Below, piece by piece: positions 16,801-21,711 of a stretch of DNA of 21,711 nt. Source of the DNA: CAZPUI01 sp964415525 (GTDB lineage: Bacteria; Acidobacteriota; Holophagae; Holophagales; Holophagaceae); the NCBI GenBank assembly GCA_964415525.1, contig CAYQAS010000071.1, positions 1 through 21,711 of the forward strand. Reading direction: 5' to 3'. The first letter of the stretch is position 1. Every line of letters begins with the position of its first letter. The position numbers and the translations under genes are program-made. The notes below the pieces were generated by a model. That model was not told the DNA's origin. It saw nothing but the letters and a program-made list of their open reading frames with translations, and did not search any database.

Positions 16801-17131
16801 TCCGGAGCGCAAGGCCCTGGAGACCCTCCTCGATCCGAGTCAGGACGAAACCCATGCCCTTGCGCTGGGGATTGCGGTGCTCAAGGAACGCACGGAACGC
16901 ATTCGCCCGCTCCTGTCAGAGATGTCTGTCCTGCAGGAGGAAAAGGCACTGACCCATTCCCTCGAAAACATCCTGGGAAGCGTCATCCACATGAGCGTGA
17001 ACCGCTTCCTGCGATCGGCCCAGCGGATGCAGGAGATGGTGGTCTACGACTTCCTCGTGCGCATCTACCAGTCCCGCCTGGCCCGGGAACGAAAGCCAAA
17101 ACCCGACTCCAAGGCACTCGCGACCGTCTAA
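13871..17131 (+). CDS. lanB: Full-length class I lanthipeptide dehydratase LanB
   Basis: Protein of 1086 aa, slightly longer than NisB (about 990). LanB glutamylates Ser/Thr of the core with Glu-tRNA and then eliminates glutamate to give dehydro amino acids. The N-terminal domain starts FHLDPFFAFRTPLLP and contains RYFNRMCHRPTPFGLFAG (108-125), the family hallmark. The elimination domain (about 785-1065) contains DWLYAKLYTG, RWFFIRYSDPDPHIRLRLHG (about 827-846) and DSYEPETGRYGGP (about 879). Both halves are in one chain, unlike the split enzymes of thiopeptide and pinensin systems. The start is GTG at 13871 with AGGAGGT seven bases upstream, three bases after the LanC stop. An ATG at 13864 in another frame gives nothing. 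It is the only dehydratase in the window and so presumably serves both precursors. Confidence 0.96.
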   Translation: MADTPSPRTFHLDPFFAFRTPLLPHAEREAWSQGLQAVQVWEDGEALPSAYESDRAQLRSRLQELVSRPEIGEALFVASPDLVESLPRWIKDPDSDKGQRTEMALVRYFNRMCHRPTPFGLFAGHSMGRMGESTRLQVTGRTDYKRSTRLDFDYLGGLVAEVQKDPNLRATLTFRPNNSLYRTAGRLRYAEARMKKGNRTLHLVALTEDEYLLRVLARAANGASLEALAEVLVEPEITVEEAREFIHELIDNQVLVPDLEPATTGPEPLPGLVNALEQAETTREVADHLTRAGQLLAALDAQGLGNAPEPYLELAKGLEELPGKVERSKLWQVDLFKPAPESTLGPQFREEMEQAVELLRRLTPPRVHDSFKEFKEAFTKRYEQRWVPLTEALDPECGVGFSGTSGQSVQGAPILEGLVLGRREGGQAEGPGLKKREVWLLKRLTEMRLKHESVLELTEDDLKALSHEPKGPLPASFSMMVELRAASEEALDGGDYLAYLHGASGPSAARLLGRFCHGDPELSQEVIRHLQAEEAADPEALFAEIAHLPYGRMGNVLARPILRNYEIPYLGATGIEPERRIDIQDLHVGIRGDRVILWSKSLNKEVVPRLSSAANYSNRSTDIYRFLGSMQDQGPCNWVGWTWAGLEQEPWLPRVVHGKFVLSRAAWQVQAAQLKLLKEAKTPLDRFKAVQALRKELQLPRHTLLADGDNELPIDLDNPLAVEAMCGLVKKRGGFKLLEDFPGGTDLVAKGPEGAFTHELVLAFLSEPSASESKWENPDLEEGQVRFAPGSDWLYAKLYTGHATADQILARTLAPLVQDILAAGEADRWFFIRYSDPDPHIRLRLHGDPTALWSRVLPRLQRAMEPLVQDGWLWRFLLDSYEPETGRYGGPKNLARCEAIFQADSEATLKLLALYPGDEGTEARWRLAIRSVDEYYAAMDWPLEERLRVANQSREQYAREFGVDKGAPEHSLGDKFRPERKALETLLDPSQDETHALALGIAVLKERTERIRPLLSEMSVLQEEKALTHSLENILGSVIHMSVNRFLRSAQRMQEMVVYDFLVRIYQSRLARERKPKPDSKALATV

Positions 17132-17159
17132 CGGATCCTCTTCGGGTCCATCCACAACT

Positions 17160-17192
17160 CCCGCCCGGGGTCGCACCGGCACCCTGGGCGGG
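17160..17192 (+). terminator. Terminator hairpin after lanB operon
   Basis: CCCGCCCGGGGT (17160-17171) pairs with ACCCTGGGCGGG (17181-17192) over 12 bp with a single G-T pair and a 9-base loop, 28 bases after the lanB stop. A short T run (17206-17209) follows at some distance. It is a likely end of the five-gene transcript. Confidence 0.6.
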
Positions 17193-17216
17193 CTCGCCAA
17201 ACACTTTTAGATGGCG

Positions 17217-17288
17217 CGCCCCGGCGCTGCTGATCCAGTTCGATGCTGTTGAACAGGGCCTGGAAGTTGCCTTCGCCGAAGCCCATGT
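17217..17288 (-). pseudogene. Orphan copy of the hppD 3' end (direct repeat, copy A)
   Basis: These 72 bases are identical to hppD sequence 17383-17437 joined directly to 17538-17554 (across the N gap). On the minus strand they encode MGFGEGNFQALF and then NSIELDQQRRG, the C-terminal end of HPPD, but upstream and downstream sequence diverges at once and the normal stop is absent. It is a non-functional fragment lying 94 bases from the true 3' end, in the same orientation. Confidence 0.8.
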
Positions 17289-17299
17289 CGTGAGCGTCC

Positions 17300-17326
17300 G
17301 CAGGAGGCCCCGGTGGGGCCTTCTGC
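17300..17326 (-). terminator. Hairpin downstream of hppD
   Basis: GCAGGAGGCCCC (17300-17311) and GGGGCCTTCTGC (17315-17326) pair with one mismatch around a 3-base loop, about 50 bases beyond the hppD stop in the direction of hppD transcription. There is no strong T run, so termination is plausible but not certain. Confidence 0.5.
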
Positions 17327-17374
17327 AGCGAGCGAGCAGCCAGGGGTGGGGGCCCCGGGCGTGGGGAACTGGGC

Positions 17375-18578
17375 TTACAGAACGCCCCGGCGCTGCTGAT
17401 CCAGTTCGATGCTGTTGAACAGGGCCTGGAAGTTGCCNNNNNNNNNNNNNNNNNNNNNNNNNNNNNNNNNNNNNNNNNNNNNNNNNNNNNNNNNNNNNNN
17501 NNNNNNNNNNNNNNNNNNNNNNNNNNNNNNNNNNNNNTTCGCCGAAGCCCATGTTCCCCCGCCGCTGGATGATCTCGAAGAAGAGCGGTCCGATCTGGTC
17601 TTCGGTGAACAGCTGCAGCAGGTAGCCGCTGCCGTCGCCGTCGATCTGGATGCGCAGCTGCTTCATCAGCTCCAGATCCTCACGGACGGTGTAGCCACCG
17701 GCTTCGATGCGGCCAGGCAGCAGCTCGTAGTAGGTGTCGGGGATGTCTAGAAAGCGGAAGCCCTGGCCCATGAGGGTGCGCAGGGTGTGGACGATGTCGT
17801 TGGTGGACATGGCGATGTGCTGCACGCCCTGACCGTGGTGGCGGCGGACGTATTCCATGATCTGGCTCTTCTCGTCCGTGGGCTGGTTGATGGGGATGAT
17901 GATCTTGTGGTCGAGGCTCTGGACGACCTTGGAATCGAGGCCGGTGCCCAGGCTGCCGCGGATGTGGAATTCGCGGGTGACCGCAAAGCCGTACACGCGG
18001 TCGTAGAAGGCCGCGAGGTCATCCATCTCGCCTGGACCCACGTTGTTCGTGAGGTGGTCGACCCTCACCAAGCCTGGATCGCACAGCGCAGGCAGGGGAT
18101 CGGGATCCAGCCCTGGCCAGAAGCTGTCCAGTTCCCCTGTGCGCTCCACGAGCATGTTCCAGACCTCGCCCACGCCCTGAACCGCCGCGATGCGGAGGGT
18201 TCCTTCGCCCAACTTGAAGGTCTCGATCTCCTGACGCACCGCGGCGCCCCGCGCCTGGGCCTCGGCGAAGGCGGCATCGAGGTTGGTGACGCCGAAGTTC
18301 AGGGCGCAGACGCCCTCGCCGTGCGCCTCGAAGTAGCGGCCAGCAGGATGCGTGGTGTCCGCCTCGAACACCAGGATGTCCATGCGCTGCTGCCGGAGAT
18401 GCACCAGGCGGCCCCAGGGGCCGATCCCTGAAGCCACGCGGGCGAAACCGAGGCGGCGATAGAGGTTCTCAAGGCGTTCCAGATCTCCGGTGATCTGGAA
18501 GTGATCGATCCCCGTCAATCCGAGGGGATTCGTCGCTTCAGCGCCGGAGGTCTTGAGGGCAAAGACGGGGTCGCTCAT
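17375..18578 (-). CDS. hppD: 4-Hydroxyphenylpyruvate dioxygenase (interrupted by assembly gap)
   Basis: Non-haem Fe(II) enzyme converting 4-hydroxyphenylpyruvate to homogentisate in tyrosine breakdown. Skipping the 100 Ns gives a closed frame of 367 aa, normal for bacterial HPPD. The iron ligands are H175 (VDHLTNNV), H254 (VQHIAMSTND) and E335 (LFFEIIQRRG); the C-terminus GFGEGNFQALF...RRGVL is family-typical. The ATG at 18578 has AGGGAGA five bases upstream. If the Ns are counted literally the frame shifts, and a false longer frame runs on through the neighbouring repeat to 16983; that reading should be discarded. The MATE-like gene lies 73 bp upstream in the same direction and could be cotranscribed. 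hmgA, for the next pathway step, is nearby on the other strand. Confidence 0.95.
17383..17554 (-). repeat. Direct repeat copy B, inside hppD, split by the N gap
   Basis: 55 bases (17383-17437) plus 17 bases (17538-17554) are identical in order and content to the 72-base copy A at 17217-17288. Copy B is the functional 3' end of hppD. Confidence 0.8.
17438..17537. other. Assembly gap (100 N)
   Basis: Exactly 100 Ns, the usual placeholder for a gap of unknown length. Copy A of the adjacent repeat reads through the junction with no inserted base, and the hppD frame closes only if the missing length is zero or a multiple of three. The real gap is probably 0 nt. Confidence 0.9.
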
Positions 18579-18651
18579 GTGAATCTCCCTGGGGGATGGG
18601 ATTGGGCCAGACCATCCGATTCCGCGGGGCGATGAGATGTTCCGTGCGTGT

Positions 18652-19953
18652 TCAGGCGAGCGTGCTGGCGTGGGCCTTCCCCAGCAGGTAGCCGCAGGCC
18701 GCCAGGCGTCCCAGGGTGAGCACCAGCGCCGCCGCAAGGGTGCCAGTCCAGCCGAGGACGGGCACGAGGAGGGTCATTCCGGCGGCCAGGATCGCGATTT
18801 CCAGGGCGGTGGCGGTGGTCACGACGCCCGTGCGCTTTTCCAGGATCCAGCGGCTGCGCTGGTAGCTCAGGGCGTATTCCAGGGCGGGCAGCAGCACCAG
18901 CACCCGCGCGGCGGGCAGGGCAAAGGGGAGCAGCTCGGGGCCGAGGCCCAGCACGCGCCTGAACCAGACCTCCGCCAGGGGCGTGAAGAGGATGAGGGCA
19001 AAGATGCCGGTGGTCGCCAGGGCCAACTGGGTCGCGGCGCGGCGGACCTCTGGGGCATGTCGCTCCCGGTCGCCGATGAGGGCCACACCCACTTCCTGGA
19101 AGGCTACGCCCCCGCTGCGGAAGAAGAATGTGAAGGACTGCACCACGGGCCACGCGGCGAGGCAGGGGACGGCGTTCTGGCCGTGCCCCATGAAGAAGGT
19201 GAGCAGCGGGCCAATGCTCATGGCCAGCATGGAGGTCAGGGCGAGGGGCAAATAGAAATGAGCCAACTCCCTCATCGTGGGGGCGGTCTGCGCTTCGAGA
19301 TCCTCTGCCAGGAGGGCGCGGACGAGATGGCGGGCCATCCAGCGGCTGGCGAAGGCCTCGCCCACCACTCCGGCGCTGAGGCTCAATGCGCCGATGCAGG
19401 CGCCGGGCAATGTCGTCGAGAAAGCCAGGGCGGCGGCGGTCAGGGACATCGAGACGAGCCGCACCACCGTGCCGTAGGCCACGCGTCGAGTCAGGTGGTT
19501 GCGCACAAGGATGCCCTGGTAGAAGCGCCGGTAGCCGATGGCGGCAGGCCAGGGCAACAGGAGCAGGGCGGCCTGATGGGAGAGGCGGGCGACCTCCGGA
19601 GGCAGGTTCAGGAGCCCCTCCGTCAGCGGACGGAAGACTGGCGGCAGCACGATGACCAGCATGAGGACCGTGACACCGCCATTCAGCAGTAGCACGAAGC
19701 GCCGCAGGGCGCGGAAACTCGCACCATCCTTCGCCAGGGCCGTGGAGGCGGTGAGGAGCATGATGATGGGCGACTCCGCCAGCCAGGCCAGGGAGAACGC
19801 CAAGCCGTAGGCCGCGAGGTTCACGACCGGTGCGCCAAGGCGCGCGACGATCGCTGAGAGATACGGACCTTCCAGAGACATCATCAGCCACGTGGCCGCG
19901 AGGGGCACCCAGAAGGCGAGGATGGTGCGCAGTCGCAGGGGCGTGTTCTCCAC
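18652..19953 (-). CDS. MATE/MOP-superfamily-like polytopic membrane protein
   Basis: Protein of 433 aa with about twelve hydrophobic helices in two halves, for example LRTILAFWVPLAATWLMMSL at the start and FYLPLALTSMLAMSIGPLL near residue 235. The segment RRFYQGILVRNHLTRRVAYGTVVRLV resembles a conserved loop of MATE/ANKH-like transporters. The substrate cannot be told from sequence. The GTG start at 19953 is the first usable codon, but the ribosome site is poor, so the exact start is uncertain. It precedes hppD by 73 bp in the same direction and lies between the two homogentisate pathway genes, so it may move an aromatic compound or simply be a neighbour. A link to lanthipeptide export is unlikely because the operon has its own exporters. 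Confidence 0.75.
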   Translation of the reverse strand: MENTPLRLRTILAFWVPLAATWLMMSLEGPYLSAIVARLGAPVVNLAAYGLAFSLAWLAESPIIMLLTASTALAKDGASFRALRRFVLLLNGGVTVLMLVIVLPPVFRPLTEGLLNLPPEVARLSHQAALLLLPWPAAIGYRRFYQGILVRNHLTRRVAYGTVVRLVSMSLTAAALAFSTTLPGACIGALSLSAGVVGEAFASRWMARHLVRALLAEDLEAQTAPTMRELAHFYLPLALTSMLAMSIGPLLTFFMGHGQNAVPCLAAWPVVQSFTFFFRSGGVAFQEVGVALIGDRERHAPEVRRAATQLALATTGIFALILFTPLAEVWFRRVLGLGPELLPFALPAARVLVLLPALEYALSYQRSRWILEKRTGVVTTATALEIAILAAGMTLLVPVLGWTGTLAAALVLTLGRLAACGYLLGKAHASTLA

Positions 19954-20076
19954 GGGGCCGTCCAGTCAATCCTCCACTCTGCCAAGGACTGGGGCATGGA
20001 CTGTCATCGAACGATTCGCTCCTGAGTTCGACATCCTGCTTATCTGGAAGCCTCAGCCTCAGAATCGTGACCGAAT

Positions 20077-20191
20077 GAACCGCGAAATGCGCGAAATGCC
20101 CTTCGGGCGCGCGAAATGGGAATCAGGGACGGTGCCGCCTCTTGCGAAGCAAGACGACTCCGCGATTGGCCTTTCGTGTCTTTCGCGGTTC
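20077..20191. repeat. Palindromic interspersed-type repeat
   Basis: Terminal arms GAACCGCGAAA-TGCGCGAAA (from 20077) and CTTTCGTGTCTTTCGCGGTTC (to 20191) are inverted copies, with 11 bp perfect at the ends. Between them are smaller stems (CCCTTCGGG; TTGCGAAGCAA). The element of about 115 bp fills the 329-bp space between the divergent MATE-like gene and hmgA. The pattern (repeated CGCGAAA units) is like widespread non-coding palindromic repeats. A T7 run follows at about 20197. Confidence 0.6.
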
Positions 20192-20282
20192 CATCGGTTT
20201 TTTTGCTGAGACAGCCCGATAAGCGTGTGCGACATTTCCCGCCCTCAGGAATCCAAGACGCGTCATCCCTGTCGAGGCTCCC

Positions 20283-21425
20283 ATGCGGTTCATGAACGAG
20301 GTCCCCCTGTTCCCGCTCCAGAAGGGCACCGTGGCGCGCCAGGCGCACGTCAACCTGCCCGAAGGCACCTTCGAGGAGGAGTTCGCCCGCAACGGCTTCT
20401 TCGGGAAGACGACGCACCTCTATCGCAGGCATCCCGTGACGGACTGGTCCCGCATCGAGGGGCCGCTGCGTCCCCACAGCTTTGATCTGAACAAGCTGGA
20501 TCTCTCGGAAACCCTGGCGGAATCCCGGTTCGGCTCCCAGGAACCTGCCTTCGCTCCAGTATGCCTGCTGCATAACGCGGACGTGTCGCTGCACTGGGTC
20601 TGGCCTCGGGCCATGCACTTCTTCTACCGAAATGCCGATGGCGACGACCTCTACTACATCCACACCGGCGGCGGGCGTCTGGAGACGGTCTTCGGCAACT
20701 TGGACTACGCGAAGGGCGACTACCTCGTCCTCCCCCGTGGCACCACCTACCGTTTCCTGCCGAACGAGGAATCCCAGCAGTATCTGCTGATCGAGAGCGC
20801 CAGCGAAATCACCATCCCGGACCGTAACCAGTTGGGGCCCAACGCGCTCTTTGATCCCGCCATGATTGATACGCCGGAACTGGCGCCCTATGAGGACACC
20901 GGCGATCGGGAGTGGGCCGTCCACATCAAGCACCAGAACGAGATCACGAAGGTCTTCTACCCCTTCAATCCGCTGGACGTGGTGGGCTGGAAGGGCGATC
21001 TCACGGTGTGGCGCATCAACGTGAAGGACATCCGCCCGATCCTGAGCGCACGCTACCACCTGCCGCCGAGCGCCCACAGCACCTTCATGGCGAACGGTTT
21101 CGTGATCTGCAGCTTCCTGCCACGGCCCTTCGAAGAGGAGGAAGGCGCCATGCGCGTGCCCTTCTACCACCGCAACATCGACTACGACGAAGTGCTGTTC
21201 TACAGCGCGGGCCACTTCTTCTCGCGGGATGGCATCGGTGCCGGCATGCTGACCTGGCATCCCCAGGGCATCCACCACGGGCCGCACCCCAAGGCCATCC
21301 CCCTCAGCCGCACCAAGGACCGCACGGACGAGGTGGCGGTCATGGTGGACACCTTCCGGCCCCTGCAGGCCACGGCGGCGGCGGGGCTGATGGAGAACCT
21401 GAACTACTGGGCGTCCTGGAAATAG
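20283..21425 (+). CDS. hmgA: Homogentisate 1,2-dioxygenase
   Basis: Fe(II) ring-cleaving enzyme of 380 aa that opens homogentisate to maleylacetoacetate. It belongs to the shorter bacterial form of the cupin-fold HGD family. Visible hallmarks are HLYRRHPVTDW, LHNADVSLHWVWP, YIHTGGGRLET, FYHRNIDYDEVLFY and GIHHGPHP; the probable iron ligands are H296, E303 and H332, by comparison with the His-Glu-His set of human HGD. ATG at 20283 has GAGG five bases upstream; another Met three codons inside is less well placed. It is divergent from the MATE-like/hppD pair. The two pathway steps, HPPD and HGD, are thus 1.7 kb apart on opposite strands. A DoxX-like gene follows 50 bp downstream. Confidence 0.95.
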   Translation: MRFMNEVPLFPLQKGTVARQAHVNLPEGTFEEEFARNGFFGKTTHLYRRHPVTDWSRIEGPLRPHSFDLNKLDLSETLAESRFGSQEPAFAPVCLLHNADVSLHWVWPRAMHFFYRNADGDDLYYIHTGGGRLETVFGNLDYAKGDYLVLPRGTTYRFLPNEESQQYLLIESASEITIPDRNQLGPNALFDPAMIDTPELAPYEDTGDREWAVHIKHQNEITKVFYPFNPLDVVGWKGDLTVWRINVKDIRPILSARYHLPPSAHSTFMANGFVICSFLPRPFEEEEGAMRVPFYHRNIDYDEVLFYSAGHFFSRDGIGAGMLTWHPQGIHHGPHPKAIPLSRTKDRTDEVAVMVDTFRPLQATAAAGLMENLNYWASWK

Positions 21426-21475
21426 TCAGGTGTCCAATCGACCCACCGGGTCGTGACCCTCTCGGAGGTGTTCCC

Positions 21476-21711
21476 ATGAAATGGGCCGTCATCGTCGTTC
21501 GCAGCCTGATGGGCCTGCTGTTGCTCTTCGCGTCCATCACTTTCCTCTTCAACCTCATCACGCCGCCACCCCTGACAGGTGCCATGAAGACCTTCAATGA
21601 CGGCCTCATGGCCTCGGTCTATCTGATGCCGACCGTGAAGGTGGTCGAGCTGGTCTGTGGCCTCGCCTTCCTGGCGGGGCGCTTCGTGCCCTTGGCCACG
21701 GTGCTGATGGC
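21476..21711 (+). CDS. DoxX-like small membrane protein (partial at window edge)
   Basis: The first 78 codons are visible, open at the window end. The protein begins MKWAVIVVRSLMGLLLLFAS, a membrane helix with the R-x-x-x-G-x-x pattern common in DoxX-like proteins. A loop (TPPPLTGAMKTFNDGLMAS) and a second hydrophobic stretch VVELVCGLAFLAGRFVPLA follow. GGAGGTG lies five bases before the ATG. It is placed directly behind hmgA and may be cotranscribed. DoxX-family proteins have mostly undefined roles, so no function is assigned. Confidence 0.75.
   Translation, partial: MKWAVIVVRSLMGLLLLFASITFLFNLITPPPLTGAMKTFNDGLMASVYLMPTVKVVELVCGLAFLAGRFVPLATVLM

Noticed and set aside
16983..18737. Long minus-strand frame of 584 codons including the N run
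   Set aside because: It is produced by counting 100 Ns literally; after the gap it reads the wrong frame of hppD and antisense of lanB. The real gene is 17375-18578.
20040..21287. 415-codon minus-strand frame opposite hmgA
   Set aside because: Shadow of hmgA; it also runs into the palindromic repeat and has no domain.
21439..21453. Small hairpin CGACCC-ACC-GGGTCG after hmgA
   Set aside because: Only 6 bp of stem and no T run; too weak to call a terminator.
1..21711. CRISPR arrays, tRNA or rRNA genes
   Set aside because: No repeat-spacer series and no tRNA or rRNA signature were seen on reading either strand.

Overview
The window looks like a GC-rich Gram-negative chromosome, most likely an Acidobacteriota relative of the Holophagae (Geothrix type). 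That placement is an impression from protein style and gene content and has not been tested against a database. A complete class I lanthipeptide (ribosomal peptide) locus sits between housekeeping or catabolic genes: mutS on the left, and the tyrosine/homogentisate degradation genes hppD and hmgA on the right.

Layout. 1-1489 is the N-terminal part of mutS (minus strand, cut by the window edge). 1633-5182 is a minus-strand series: a LanC-type cyclase, a lanthipeptide precursor (79 aa), a LytS-type sensor kinase that starts in the same frame just after the precursor stop, and a LytTR response regulator overlapping the kinase by ATGA. 5183-6112 is a visibly AT-richer stretch with no recognisable gene. 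6155-6328 is a second, very different precursor (57 aa) followed by a clear hairpin terminator. 6635-6985 is an ArsR/SmtB-type repressor with a candidate operator in front of it. 7141-17131 is a tightly packed plus-strand operon: an HlyD-type adaptor, an ABC exporter with an intact C39 peptidase, a second ABC exporter with a degenerate N-terminal domain, a second LanC cyclase, and a full-length LanB dehydratase.

How it may work (inference from the families). LanB dehydrates Ser/Thr in the core peptides using glutamyl-tRNA. One or both LanC enzymes close thioether rings. The C39 exporter cuts behind the Gly-Gly or Ala-Gly end of the leader and exports the product with its ABC partner and the HlyD adaptor. 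This HlyD/ABC1/ABC2 trio resembles the NHLM-type export set. No TolC-type outer-membrane channel and no obvious LanFEG/LanI immunity gene are in the window. The kinase/regulator pair directly behind precursor 1 suggests that the peptide, or its effect, is sensed by the producer. The ArsR protein is placed to control the export/modification operon.

Right of the cluster, hppD is interrupted by a 100-N assembly gap. The flanking sequence shows the true gap is probably 0 nt, because the reading frame closes exactly to a 367-aa protein. The last 72 bases of the hppD coding region that span the gap are also present as a second copy next to the end of lanB. Further right are a MOP/MATE-like membrane protein, an interspersed palindromic repeat in the divergent promoter region, hmgA, and the start of a DoxX-like gene.
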